Shown in pieces: positions 35,691 through 44,278 of a stretch of 64,000 nt of DNA; positions within the stretch are counted from its first letter, which is position 1; each line of letters starts with the position of its first letter. The stretch comes from Streptomyces lincolnensis (GTDB taxonomy: Bacteria > Actinomycetota > Actinomycetes > Streptomycetales > Streptomycetaceae): positions 106,048-170,047 of the forward strand of contig NZ_JAIHON010000021.1 of assembly GCF_021173675.1 (NCBI RefSeq), given 5' to 3'. The notes beneath the pieces are model-generated. The model ran no database searches. It had not been told where the DNA came from and saw only the letters and a list, made by a program, of their open reading frames with translations. Position numbers and translations under genes: made by a program.

Positions 35691-36779
35691 ATGACGCAGC
35701 CCACGATCGAGCTCAAGCCCTCCGCCAGTCCGCTCGCCGCCGCAGAGCGCGAGGCGATCCTGGCCAACCCCGGGTTCGGCCGGCACTTCACCGACCACAT
35801 GGTGACGATCAAGTGGACCGAGGGCCGCGGCTGGCACGACGCCCAGCTCGTCCCGTACGGGCCGATCTCCCTCGACCCCTCCACCCACGTCCTGCACTAC
35901 GGTCAGGAGATCTTCGAGGGCCTGAAGGCCTACCGCCAGGCCGATGGCTCGGTCGCGGTCTTCCGCCCCGAGGCCAACGCCCGCCGCTTCCGCAACTCCG
36001 CCCGCCGGATGGCCATGGCCGAGCTGCCCGAGGAGCTGTTCATCGAGGCCCTCGACGCGCTGATCGCGCAGGACGGCGACTGGGTCCCGCCGCACGGCGG
36101 CGAGGAGTCCCTCTACCTGCGCCCGTTCATGTTCGCCACGGAGGCCGCGCTCGGCGTCCACCCGGCCAACGAGTACCTGTTCATGCTGATCGCCTCCCCG
36201 TCCGGCGCGTACTTCGCCGGGGGCGTCAAGCCGGTCACCATCTGGGTCTCCGAGGACTACGTCCGTGCCGTCCCCGGCGGCACCGGCGACGCCAAGACCG
36301 GCGGCAACTACGCGGCCTCCCTGCTCCCGCAGGCCGAAGCCGCGAAGAACGGCTGCGACCAGGTCGTCTACCTCGACGCGGTGACCCGCACCAAGGTCGA
36401 GGAGTCCGGCTCCATGAACATCGCCTTCGTCTACGGCGACCGGATCGTCACCCCCGAGCTCACCGGCTCGATCCTGGAGGGCATCACGCGTGACTCCCTC
36501 CTCCAGGTCGCCCGCGACCTCGGGTACACCGCCGAGGAGGGCGTGGTCACGCTGGAGCAGTGGCGTGAGGACGCCGCCTCCGGCGCCCTGACCGAGGTCT
36601 TCGCCTGTGGCACCGCCGCCGTCGTCACCCCCATCGGCCACGCCAAGACCAAGGACGCCGCCTGGAGCCACGGTGACGGCACACCCGGCCCCGTCACCCT
36701 CCGTCTGCGCGAGGCCCTCCTCGGCATCCAGCGCGGTGTCACGGAGGACAAGCACGGCTGGATGCACAAGCTGGGCTGA
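35691..36779 (+). CDS. ilvE: Branched-chain amino acid aminotransferase
   Basis: A 362-aa class IV PLP enzyme that adds the amino group in the last step of valine, leucine and isoleucine synthesis. Motifs include HYGQEIFEGLKAYRQADGS, RPEANARRFRNSARRM, and the PLP-site region GDAKTGGNYAASLLPQAEA; SGSMNIAFVYGD follows. It reads as a type II/III (ATA-like) BCAT. The gene is monocistronic by its flanking terminators (35466-35497 and 36806-36835). Confidence 0.95.
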   Translation: MTQPTIELKPSASPLAAAEREAILANPGFGRHFTDHMVTIKWTEGRGWHDAQLVPYGPISLDPSTHVLHYGQEIFEGLKAYRQADGSVAVFRPEANARRFRNSARRMAMAELPEELFIEALDALIAQDGDWVPPHGGEESLYLRPFMFATEAALGVHPANEYLFMLIASPSGAYFAGGVKPVTIWVSEDYVRAVPGGTGDAKTGGNYAASLLPQAEAAKNGCDQVVYLDAVTRTKVEESGSMNIAFVYGDRIVTPELTGSILEGITRDSLLQVARDLGYTAEEGVVTLEQWREDAASGALTEVFACGTAAVVTPIGHAKTKDAAWSHGDGTPGPVTLRLREALLGIQRGVTEDKHGWMHKLG

Positions 36780-36805
36780 GCCCGTCCGCCCTGTCCGGCC
36801 CTGTC

Positions 36806-36835
36806 GGAGCCCGCCGCGACCGTGCGGCGGGCTCC
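36806..36835. terminator. Hairpin between ilvE and the serine hydrolase gene
   Basis: GGAGCCCGCCGC (36806-36817) pairs perfectly with GCGGCGGGCTCC (36824-36835), loop GACCGT. It separates two convergent genes and can serve both. Confidence 0.75.
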
Positions 36836-36849
36836 GTCCGTCCCGGCGC

Positions 36850-37986
36850 TCACGCGTCCCCGGCCCGTACCCGCTCGATGATGCCCAGGGTCAGGTCCTC
36901 CGCCCGGTCCTCCAGGTTCCACTTCCCGTCCCGGCGGGCCTGGTTGCTCACCCAGAAGACGAGGACGCCGTCGCGCAGGGAGCGGCCCAGGAGTGCCGAG
37001 GACCAGTCGTTGCCGCCGTCGTGCCAGGCCAGCGGGCCCTCGGGAGTGTCCTGGACACTCCAGCCGTAGCCGTAGAAGCTCTCCGAGCCGGGCTCCGGCA
37101 CGTGTGGCGCGAACAGCCTGTCCCTGGCCTGCGCCGGCAGGATCCGCTCGCCGAGGAGTGCGCGGTGCCAGCGGAGCATGTCGCCCGCGGTGGAGAGCAT
37201 GCCGCCGTTGCCGCGCAGGTTCCAGTACGGCCCGTCGGCGGCCCAGGGATGGTCGTACGGCCTGCCCTGGCTCCGTCCCCGGCTGTCGTACTCCACGGCG
37301 ACCAGGTGCCGTGGCCACCGGGGCAGCACGTATCCGGTCCGGGTCATCCCGGCCGGGGCGAACAGGTGCCGGGCCAGGAACGGTTCGTAGCCCTCCCCGG
37401 ACGCCTTCTCGACGATCGCGGCGAGGAGGCTGTACCCGGTGTTGGAGTAGCGGAACTCCGCTCCCGGCGCCGATCGGAGCCTCGACGCCAGCGCCCCGCG
37501 CACCAACTCCTCGCGGGAGAGCGGGTCGTAGTCGTCGCCGAGCCCCTCGACCAGACCCGAGGTGTGCGTGAGCAGGTGCTCGATCGTGACGGCGCGCTTG
37601 TCGTCCGGCACCGGTCCCAGGTGGCGGCTGACCGGGTCGCTCACCCGCAGGCGCCCCAGCACCTCCAGCTTCAGGACCGCGGCCGCGGTGAACTGCTTGG
37701 TGACCGACATGACGTCGTACACCGTGCGGCAGCTCGCCGGGGTGCCGACGGCGCGGTCCGACGCGCCGAACCCGGCGCAGTACACCGGCTCGGTGCCCCG
37801 CGCGGCGAGCACGGTGCCGCCGGCCCCCTCGGGCCAGGTGCGCCGGACGAAGTCGGCGAGCGTGTCGCCGTCGCGGCGCGCCGGCCGGGACCGGGACCCG
37901 GCGGCGGGGACGCCGAGCGTCAGCAGTGCCGCGACGCCCGCGACCGTGGTGCCGAAATGACGGCGAGAGCTGCGGTACAGAACCAT
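36850..37986 (-). CDS. Exported serine hydrolase, beta-lactamase/DD-peptidase class C fold
   Basis: A 378-aa protein with an N-terminal signal (RHFGTTVAGVAALLTLGVPAAG). Active-site motifs: the nucleophile in SVTKQFTAAAVLKL, the Tyr motif YSNTGYSLLAAIVEK and the third motif near GPLAWHDGGNDW, where HDG replaces the KTG of true beta-lactamases. This is the esterase/DD-peptidase-like branch, so resistance is not implied. ATG 37986 follows GGAGGT; the longer ATG at 38013 is less likely. It diverges from the HTH gene. Confidence 0.87.
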   Translation of the reverse strand: MVLYRSSRRHFGTTVAGVAALLTLGVPAAGSRSRPARRDGDTLADFVRRTWPEGAGGTVLAARGTEPVYCAGFGASDRAVGTPASCRTVYDVMSVTKQFTAAAVLKLEVLGRLRVSDPVSRHLGPVPDDKRAVTIEHLLTHTSGLVEGLGDDYDPLSREELVRGALASRLRSAPGAEFRYSNTGYSLLAAIVEKASGEGYEPFLARHLFAPAGMTRTGYVLPRWPRHLVAVEYDSRGRSQGRPYDHPWAADGPYWNLRGNGGMLSTAGDMLRWHRALLGERILPAQARDRLFAPHVPEPGSESFYGYGWSVQDTPEGPLAWHDGGNDWSSALLGRSLRDGVLVFWVSNQARRDGKWNLEDRAEDLTLGIIERVRAGDA

Positions 37987-38104
37987 GTGACCTCCAACAC
38001 CGGGAATCCGCACCGAGGTTGACCACCGCTCTCGCCGTTCCTCAAGCTGTCAGGGTGTTCGAGCTTGTGCGAGACCGCGTACGTCCAGCTCACAGGGGGC
38101 CACG

Positions 38105-38560
38105 ATGACCACCGCACCGCCCGCACCGCCCGAGACCGACCCGGCCGCCTTCGTCGCGGCGTTGCGCCGCCTCAAGGTCTGGTCGGGCCTCAGCTACCGG
38201 TCGCTGGAGCGCCGGGCGGCCGACGCCGGGCACGCGCTGCCCTACTCCACGGCGGCCACCATGCTCGGCCGCGACCGGCTGCCCCGCGCCGAACTCGTCG
38301 CCGCGTTCGTCGCGGCCTGCGGGTTGCGCGGGGCGCAGGCGGAGGCGTGGGTGGACGCGCGGAGCCGCATCGCGTGCGGGGCGGTGCCCCCCGAACCCTC
38401 GCCCGTACGGCACGGGCCCTCCCGCCGGCGGATGTCGATCGGCGTCGCTGCCCTCCTCACCGCCCTCCTCGGCGGGGCGCTCGCGGGCGGCGGCGCGTTC
38501 ACCGAGGACGAGGACCTGCGGGAGACACGGACCGCCTACGGGGTCGCCGAGGCGCGCTGA
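38105..38560 (+). CDS. HTH (XRE-like) protein with C-terminal membrane helix
   Basis: A 151-aa protein. Residues 14-80 form an XRE-type helix-turn-helix (ALRRLKVWSGLSYRSLERRA, PYSTAATMLGRDRLPR), and residues about 112-132 are one hydrophobic helix (MSIGVAALLTALLGGALAGG) that would anchor it. The layout is common in Streptomyces. It could act on the neighbouring urease-like unit, whose promoter region begins about 65 bases later. The target is not shown by the sequence. Confidence 0.75.
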   Translation: MTTAPPAPPETDPAAFVAALRRLKVWSGLSYRSLERRAADAGHALPYSTAATMLGRDRLPRAELVAAFVAACGLRGAQAEAWVDARSRIACGAVPPEPSPVRHGPSRRRMSIGVAALLTALLGGALAGGGAFTEDEDLRETRTAYGVAEAR

Positions 38561-38625
38561 GCCTCCGGAGCCGCCTCGATTGGAGTGATGTTCAAAGAAG
38601 AGGGCTCAATGATCCGGCTTGGGTC

Positions 38626-38672
38626 TTTCGATCGGTGGTGTCTCGCTTTAGAGTGACGCTCTAAAGCGAGAC
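38626..38672 (+). promoter_or_regulatory. Urease-unit promoter region with a 14-bp-arm palindrome
   Basis: GTCTCGCTTTAGAG (38640-38653) and its exact complement CTCTAAAGCGAGAC (38659-38672) flank a 5-base centre. TTTCGA (38626-38631), 17 bases, TAGAGT (38649-38654) make a promoter whose -10 lies inside the palindrome. An operator for the TetR at 42161 or another repressor is the likely reading; RNA hairpin formation is an alternative. Confidence 0.65.
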
Positions 38673-38693
38673 AAGGCAAGAAGGTGCCACGCC

Positions 38694-39392
38694 ATGAGAC
38701 TGACCCCGACGGAACGTGACCGGCTGCTGCTCTTCGGAGCGGCCGAGCTGGCCCGGGCGAGAAGGGCCAGAGGGCTGCGGCTGAACGTCCCCGAGGCGAC
38801 CGCGCTCATCGCGGACACCGTGTGCGAGGCCGCCCGGGACGGTGTGCGGCTGGCGGAGGCGGTCGAGCGGGCCCGGTCGGTGCTCGGCCCGGACGACGTG
38901 CTGCCGGGGGTCGCCGACATCGTCACCGAGGTGCATGTCGAAGCCGTCTTCGACGACGGCTCACGGCTCGCGGTGGTCGGCGATCCGATCGGCGCGGGGC
39001 GGGACCGGGAAGGGCCCGGCGCGCTGCTGCCGGGACCGGCGCACACCGAACCCGAGCCGGTCGTACGGCTCACCGTCACCAACACGGCCGGTGTGCCGGT
39101 CTCCGTGACCTCCCACTTCCACTTCTTCGAGGTCAACCCGCGGCTCGACTTCGAGCGGGCGACCGCCTACGGCATGCGGCTCGCCGTCCCCGCCGGGTCG
39201 TCCGTGCGCTTCGGTCCGGGGGAGAGCGTCGAGGTCGGGCTGCTGCCGATCGGGGGCGAGCGGATCGCGATCGGGTTCGCGGGGCTCGTCGACGGACCGC
39301 TGGACGCGCCGGGAGCGAAGGAGGAGGCCCTGCTCCGGGCCGCCGCCTGCGGGTATCTGGGCGCGGCGGCCGCCGAGGGGAGCGCGCGGTGA
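38694..39392 (+). CDS. ureAB: Fused urease gamma-beta subunit (UreAB)
   Basis: A 232-aa fusion. Residues 1-100 match UreA (MRLTPTERDRLLLFGAAELA, RGLRLNVPEATALIAD), and residues about 120-215 match UreB (VTNTAGVPVSVTSHFHFFEVNPRLDFERATAYGMRL). In canonical operons these are separate genes, though fusions are known in some bacteria. The TGA overlaps the GTG of ureC (39389-39392). No ureD, ureE, ureF or ureG genes occur in the window. Confidence 0.92.
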   Translation: MRLTPTERDRLLLFGAAELARARRARGLRLNVPEATALIADTVCEAARDGVRLAEAVERARSVLGPDDVLPGVADIVTEVHVEAVFDDGSRLAVVGDPIGAGRDREGPGALLPGPAHTEPEPVVRLTVTNTAGVPVSVTSHFHFFEVNPRLDFERATAYGMRLAVPAGSSVRFGPGESVEVGLLPIGGERIAIGFAGLVDGPLDAPGAKEEALLRAAACGYLGAAAAEGSAR

Positions 39393-41062
39393 ATCCGTAC
39401 GAGTACGCCGCCACCCACGGCCCCCGCGCGGGCGACCGGATCCGCCTCGGTGACTCGGGGCTGGTGATCCGCGTCGAGTCCGACTCCCAGCGGCACGGCG
39501 ACGAGTTCCTGGCCGGCTTCGGCAAGACCGCCCGGGACGGACTGCACCTCAAGGCCGCCGCCGTGCGGGAGACCTGTGACGTCGTGATCGGCAATGTCGT
39601 CGTGATCGACGCCGTGCAGGGCATCCGCAAGGTCTCGATCGGCATCCGGGAGGGGCGGATCAGCTCGATCGGGCGGGCCGGGAACCCGGACACCCTCGAC
39701 GGGGTCGACGTCGTGGTCGGCACGGGCACCTCCATCGTCTCCGGCGAGGGGCTGATCGCCACCGCCGGGGCCGTCGACACGCACGTCCATCTGCTGTCGC
39801 CGCGCATCATGGAGGCATCGCTCGCCTCCGGGGTGACCACGATCATCGGGCAGGAGTTCGGCCCGGTGTGGGGCGTCGGGGTCAACTCGCCCTGGGCGCT
39901 GCGGCACGCGTTCAACGCCTTCGACGCCTGGCCGGTCAACATCGGGTTCCTGGCCCGGGGTTCGTCGTCCGGTCCGGCGCCTCTCGTGGAGGCGTTGGCG
40001 GAAGGCGGCGCCTCGGGGTTCAAGGTCCACGAGGACATGGGCGCCCACACCCGGGCCCTGGACACCGCTCTCCGGGTCGCCGAGGAGTACGACGTCCAAG
40101 TCGCCCTGCACAGCGACGGGTTGAACGAATGCCTCTCGGTCGAGGACACGCTCGGGGTCCTGGAAGGCCGTACCGTCCACGCCTTCCACATCGAGGGCTG
40201 CGGCGGCGGGCACGTGCCGAACGTCCTGAAGATGGCGGGCGTCGCGAACGTCATCGGCTCCTCCACCAACCCCACCCTCCCCTTCGGCCGGGACGCCGTC
40301 GCCGAGCACTACGGCATGATCGTCTCCGTCCACGGCCTCAAGACCGACCTGCCCGGCGACGCCGCCCTGGCCCGCGACCGCATCCGCGCCGGGACGATGG
40401 GCGCCGAGGACGTGCTGCACGACCTGGGCGCCATCGGCATCACCTCGTCGGACGCGCAGGGCATGGGACGGGCGGGCGAGACCGTCCGCCGCACCTTCGC
40501 GATGGCCGGGAAGATGAAGGCCGAGTTCGGCGCCCCGGACGACGGCCACGACAACGAACGCGTCCTGCGCTACATGGCCAAGCTGACCCTCAACCCGGCC
40601 ATCGCGCACGGACTCTCGCACGAGGTCGGCTCCATCGAGGTCGGCAAGCTGGCCGACATCGTGCTGTGGCGCCCGGAGTACTTCGGCGCGAAGCCCCAGC
40701 TGGTGCTGAAGTCCGGCTTCCCGGCGTACGGCGTGACCGGCGACCCCAACGCGGCGACAGACACCTGTGAACCGCTCGTCCTGGGCCCGCAGTTCGGCGC
40801 GTACGGCGCCACGCCCGCGGACATCTCGGTCGCCTTCGTCGCGCAGGCCGCCCTCGACCAGGGCGACGACACCATGCCGACGCGCCGCCGCAGGGTCGCC
40901 GTGCGCGGCACCCGGGGCATCGGACCGGCCGACCTGCGCCTCAACTCCCGTACCGGATCGGTCGACGTGGACCAGCGCACCGGCCTGGTCACCCTCGACG
41001 GCGAACCGCTGCGCTCCGAGCCCGCCGACTCCGTCTCCCTCAACCGCCTGTACTTCCTCTGA
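39389..41062 (+). CDS. ureC: Divergent urease alpha subunit (UreC-like amidohydrolase)
   Basis: A 557-aa binuclear-metal amidohydrolase. Metal ligands match urease: HVH (132, 134), the carbamylated Lys in GFKVHEDMG (212), LHSD and FHIEGCGGGH, and the Asp in TSSDAQGMGR. The substrate pocket differs. The segment after GVTTIIG is a shorter, unrelated loop (QEFGPVWGVGVNSPW) where true ureases have a GGGTGP...TTCTPG segment. The flap Cys-His-His becomes Val-His-Gly around His315. GTG 39389 overlaps the ureAB stop. Given the changes, the substrate may not be urea. Confidence 0.85.
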   Translation: MNPYEYAATHGPRAGDRIRLGDSGLVIRVESDSQRHGDEFLAGFGKTARDGLHLKAAAVRETCDVVIGNVVVIDAVQGIRKVSIGIREGRISSIGRAGNPDTLDGVDVVVGTGTSIVSGEGLIATAGAVDTHVHLLSPRIMEASLASGVTTIIGQEFGPVWGVGVNSPWALRHAFNAFDAWPVNIGFLARGSSSGPAPLVEALAEGGASGFKVHEDMGAHTRALDTALRVAEEYDVQVALHSDGLNECLSVEDTLGVLEGRTVHAFHIEGCGGGHVPNVLKMAGVANVIGSSTNPTLPFGRDAVAEHYGMIVSVHGLKTDLPGDAALARDRIRAGTMGAEDVLHDLGAIGITSSDAQGMGRAGETVRRTFAMAGKMKAEFGAPDDGHDNERVLRYMAKLTLNPAIAHGLSHEVGSIEVGKLADIVLWRPEYFGAKPQLVLKSGFPAYGVTGDPNAATDTCEPLVLGPQFGAYGATPADISVAFVAQAALDQGDDTMPTRRRRVAVRGTRGIGPADLRLNSRTGSVDVDQRTGLVTLDGEPLRSEPADSVSLNRLYFL

Positions 41063-41073
41063 GGATCCGCCTG

Positions 41074-42150
41074 ATGAACACGCCCGCCGCCGACGGCTTC
41101 CGCATGCCCGCCGAATGGGCCCCGCACGAACGCACCTGGATGGCCTGGCCGGGCCCCAACCCGACCTTCGACGACCCCGCCGACCTGGCCGAGGCCCGCC
41201 GCGCCTGGGCCGCGGTGGCCCGCGCGGTCCGCCGGTTCGAGCCGGTGACGGTGGTCTGCGGGCCGGGGGAGGCGCGGGAGGCCCGCGGTCTGCTCGGCGA
41301 CGGCGACGGCATCGAGACGGTCGAACGCGATCTCGACGACGCCTGGATGCGGGACGTCGGGCCGACCTTCCTGACCAACGACCGCGGTGAACTCGCCGCC
41401 GTCGACTGGACGTTCAACGGCTGGGGCGCCCAGGAGTGGGCCCGCTGGGAGCACGACGCGAAGATCGCCGCGCATGTCTCGGAGCTGGCCGGCTCGCACC
41501 GGACGTACGCCTCGAGGCTCGTCAACGAAGGCGGCGCGATCCATGTCGACGGCGAGGGAACGGTCCTGCTGACCCAGACGGTCCAGCTCGGTCCCGAGCG
41601 CAATCCCGGCTGGACGCGGGAGGAGGTGGAGAGCGAGATCCACGCCATGCTGGGGACCCGCAAGGCGATCTGGCTGCCGCGCGGACTGACCGGTGACTAT
41701 CCTCCGTACGGCTTCGGCACCCTCGGCCATGTCGACATCGTCGCGGCCTTCGCGCGCCCCGGCGTGGTCGTCGCGCACTCCCAGCCGGACCCGGCCCACC
41801 CCGACCACGAGGTGACCGAGGAGCTCATCGGCCTGCTCAGGTCGCAGACCGACGCGCGCGGCCGACGCCTGGAGGTCGTGGAGGTGCCCGCCCCGACCGT
41901 CCTGGAGGCCGACGGCCACTGGGCCGACTACTCCTACATCAACCACTACCTCTGCAACGGCGGGGTCGTGCTGTGCGGCTTCGACGACCCGCGCGACGAG
42001 ATCGCGGCCGGCATCTTCCGCCGGCTGTTCCCCGAGCGGACCGTGACGCCGGTGGACGCCCGTACGATCTTCGCGGGCGGTGGCGGCATCCACTGCGTCA
42101 CGCAGCAGCAGCCGAGGATCCGCCCGCAGCAGCAGCAACCGAGGAGCTAG
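41074..42150 (+). CDS. aguA: Agmatine deiminase
   Basis: A 358-aa enzyme that hydrolyses agmatine to N-carbamoylputrescine and ammonia. Pentein-fold motifs: MPAEWAPHERTWMAWP, DDAWMRDVGPTFL, GGAIHVDGEGTVLL, HVDIVAAFARPGVVV and the catalytic Cys in AGGGGIHCVTQQQP. Catalytic His, Asp and Cys are all present. It starts 11 bases after ureC and is probably cotranscribed. The tail QQQPRIRPQQQQ is an odd low-complexity C-terminal extension, encoded by a partly duplicated CAG-rich stretch. Confidence 0.93.
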   Translation: MNTPAADGFRMPAEWAPHERTWMAWPGPNPTFDDPADLAEARRAWAAVARAVRRFEPVTVVCGPGEAREARGLLGDGDGIETVERDLDDAWMRDVGPTFLTNDRGELAAVDWTFNGWGAQEWARWEHDAKIAAHVSELAGSHRTYASRLVNEGGAIHVDGEGTVLLTQTVQLGPERNPGWTREEVESEIHAMLGTRKAIWLPRGLTGDYPPYGFGTLGHVDIVAAFARPGVVVAHSQPDPAHPDHEVTEELIGLLRSQTDARGRRLEVVEVPAPTVLEADGHWADYSYINHYLCNGGVVLCGFDDPRDEIAAGIFRRLFPERTVTPVDARTIFAGGGGIHCVTQQQPRIRPQQQQPRS

Positions 42151-42160
42151 GAGAGCGCGC

Positions 42161-42760
42161 ATGGCCGGTGGGCGAAAGCAGGCCCCGCCCCGCGAGGACG
42201 TCCTCGCCGCCGCCATGGAGATGATCGCCGAACGCGGCCTGGAGAAGCTCACCATGGCGGCGCTCGGCCGGGCGGTCGGCATGAGCAGCGGCCACCTCCT
42301 CTACTACTTCCGCTCCAAGGACGAACTGCTGCTCCAGACCCTGGAGTGGAGCGAGGGACGCCTCGGCGCCGAGCGGGCCCGGCTGCTGACGCGCACGGGC
42401 ACGGTGCGCGCACGGCTCGACGCCTACGTCGACCTGTACGTCCCCGACGGCCACCGCGACCCGCACTGGACCCTCTGGCTGGAGGTCTGGAACCGCTCGC
42501 AGAACGCCGACGACGAGGCGCGCGACCGGCAGGCCGCCATCGAGGGCGCCTGGCACCGCGACCTGGTGGCGCTGATCGCGGAAGGGATGTCCCGGGGGGA
42601 GTTCCGGACGGTCGACCCGGACCGGTTCGCCGCCCGGCTGCGGGCGCTCCTGGACGGTTTCTCCATCCACGTGGCGATCGGACTCCGGGGCACGGACCGG
42701 GGGATGATTCTCGGCCACGTCCGGGAGTTCCTGGACACCGGTCTTCTCGCGGACGCTTGA
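42161..42760 (+). CDS. TetR-family regulator at end of urease/agmatine unit
   Basis: A 199-aa TetR/BetI-like repressor with HTH at residues about 12-55 (AAMEMIAERGLEKLTMAALG, GMSSGHLLYYFRSKDELLL). The C-terminal ligand domain is BetI-like (HWTLWLEVWNRSQNADDEARDRQ). ATG 42161 follows AGGAGAG, 10 bases after the aguA stop. It probably senses a polyamine-related molecule and may bind the palindrome at 38640-38672. Confidence 0.88.
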   Translation: MAGGRKQAPPREDVLAAAMEMIAERGLEKLTMAALGRAVGMSSGHLLYYFRSKDELLLQTLEWSEGRLGAERARLLTRTGTVRARLDAYVDLYVPDGHRDPHWTLWLEVWNRSQNADDEARDRQAAIEGAWHRDLVALIAEGMSRGEFRTVDPDRFAARLRALLDGFSIHVAIGLRGTDRGMILGHVREFLDTGLLADA

Positions 42761-42886
42761 GATCCTGTCCGGGTTGTACTCAATTCGGGGGATTGACTGT
42801 GTGCCGTGTGGTGCGTTTGCCTCATGGAGAGCCCTCGGCGCGGGGCCGGGGAAAATGCGTCCACGGGGACTTCAGGGGGAGCGAGC

Positions 42887-42961
42887 ATGCATCACGACGG
42901 GGGAACAGCCATGCACCATCACGGGGGAACAAGCATGCACAGGAACAAGCGCGTCCTGGCG
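42887..42961 (+). repeat. Three in-frame ATG codons in a 24-bp tandem array
   Basis: ATG codons at 42887, 42911 and 42935 are in frame and exactly 24 bases apart. Each is followed by CAYCA.. and a GGGGGAACA-type sequence that forms the ribosome site for the next. A third, partial copy starts the signal peptide proper. Confidence 0.7.
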
Positions 42962-44161
42962 CTCGCGATCGCCGCCGTCGCCGCCACGGCGACCCTGGCC
43001 GTTCCGGCCACGAGCGCCGCCGCCGCGCCCAGGGCGCCGTACACCGAGCCGGTCAGCGTCACACCGGAGGGCAAGGCGGGCAACGGCGAGAACCGCGTGG
43101 CCGTCATCAGCCGCAACGGCCGTCACATCGCCCTCAGCTCGGACGCCGAGGACCTGGACCCCAACGTGCCGCACAGCGGCATGTACCTGCGCGACCCGCA
43201 CACCGGCAAGCTCCGCTTCGCCGGGTTCGGCGGCCTGCTGGCGGTCCTGAACGACGGCCGCTACGTCTACGCCCAGTTCACCTCGCCCCCGGAGGACACG
43301 GACGTGTGGATCCACGACCACGCCACGGGCGAGCGCGTCGGCTTCGGCATCGAGATCCCCGAGGGGTACTCGGGGCAGCCGGCCGACCTGTCGGTGAGCC
43401 CCAACGGCCGCTTCGCGGTCTACACGCTCCAGGACGCCGAGGGCACGAGCGTGGTCTTCCTGCGGGACCGGATCGCCGGCACCACCGAGCGGATCAGCCA
43501 CGAGAGGCCCACCTGGGAGCCCCGCAACGCCTCCGAACCGACCGTCAGCGACGACGGGCGCCGGATCGTCTACCAGTACAACTACGCCAACGGCCCGCGC
43601 GGCGACGACTGGGGCGACGTCTGGATGTACGACCGCACCAGCGGCAAGCGCACCCAGATCGACCGCTCCCACGACGGCTCGCAGACCGAGAAGGAGTCCC
43701 TGAACCCGTCCATCAGCGGCAACGGCCGCACGGTCGTCTTCGAGTCCCGGGACACCCACCTGGTCCCCGAAGACAACGACGCCAGCTGGAACGTCTTCGT
43801 GCACGACATCGCCGGCGGCAAGAACCAGCGCATCCACGGCACCCAGGGCGGGCCCGGCCAGGTCTACACCCGCAACGCCGCGGTGAGCGCCGACGGCCGG
43901 TACGTCACGTTCAAGTCGGAGGTGACCGAGCCCGGCAGCCAGTACGGCACGGAGTACCCCGTCTACCTGCGGGACCTCAAGAAGGGCACCACCACCCTGG
44001 TCACCCCCGACACCAACGGCGGCACGGCCACGGCCGACGTCCTGCCGGGGCGGATCTCCGACGGCGCCCGGCGCATCATGTTCGAGTCCGCCGACCCGAC
44101 CCTGATCCCGGCCGGCGACACCAACGACGCCACCGACGCCTTCGTGCGCCACCTGCGGTGA
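42935..44161 (+). CDS. Secreted beta-propeller (PD40/TolB-like) protein
   Basis: About 408 aa. A signal peptide (RNKRVLALAIAAVAATATLAVPATSAAAA) is followed by repeated PD40-type blades: VSPNGRFAVYTLQDAEG, VSDDGRRIVYQYNYAN, ISGNGRTVVFESRDT, VSADGRYVTFKSEV and ISDGARRIMFESAD. The propeller probably binds sugars or peptides outside the cell. ATG 42935 is chosen because it directly begins the signal peptide and has GGGGGA upstream; the in-frame ATGs at 42887 and 42911 would add a short His/Gly extension. No function is known. Confidence 0.85.
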   Translation: MHRNKRVLALAIAAVAATATLAVPATSAAAAPRAPYTEPVSVTPEGKAGNGENRVAVISRNGRHIALSSDAEDLDPNVPHSGMYLRDPHTGKLRFAGFGGLLAVLNDGRYVYAQFTSPPEDTDVWIHDHATGERVGFGIEIPEGYSGQPADLSVSPNGRFAVYTLQDAEGTSVVFLRDRIAGTTERISHERPTWEPRNASEPTVSDDGRRIVYQYNYANGPRGDDWGDVWMYDRTSGKRTQIDRSHDGSQTEKESLNPSISGNGRTVVFESRDTHLVPEDNDASWNVFVHDIAGGKNQRIHGTQGGPGQVYTRNAAVSADGRYVTFKSEVTEPGSQYGTEYPVYLRDLKKGTTTLVTPDTNGGTATADVLPGRISDGARRIMFESADPTLIPAGDTNDATDAFVRHLR

Positions 44162-44227
44162 CCAGCACTCTGCTCGCATCCTGAGACGGGCGGTGAGCGC
44201 GGGGGCCGGTTGTGCCAGACTGCCCCC

Positions 44228-44278
44228 GTGCTCTCGTTCGCCATGATTATTGGCAGCAGGCGCGCCGGTCCGCAGTGA
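44228..44278 (+). CDS. cimA leader peptide (MLSFAMIIGSRRAGPQ)
   Basis: A GTG at 44228 or ATG at 44243 opens a short frame ending TGA 44276-44278, giving 16 or 11 residues. The Ile-Ile pair uses ATT codons, rare in Streptomyces; Leu and Met codons accompany it. Isoleucine is the end product of the pathway fed by citramalate synthase. CAGACT (44216-44221) ends 6 bases before the GTG, so this leader too may be translated from a leaderless mRNA. An intrinsic terminator follows at 44334-44358. Confidence 0.7.
   Translation: MLSFAMIIGSRRAGPQ

Noticed and set aside
36850..37986. Beta-lactamase resistance gene
   Set aside because: The third motif is HDG-like rather than KTG, so it belongs to the broader serine-hydrolase group.
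38694..42760. Complete urease operon
   Set aside because: No ureD, E, F or G gene is present, and UreC lacks typical pocket residues, so I do not call urease activity certain.
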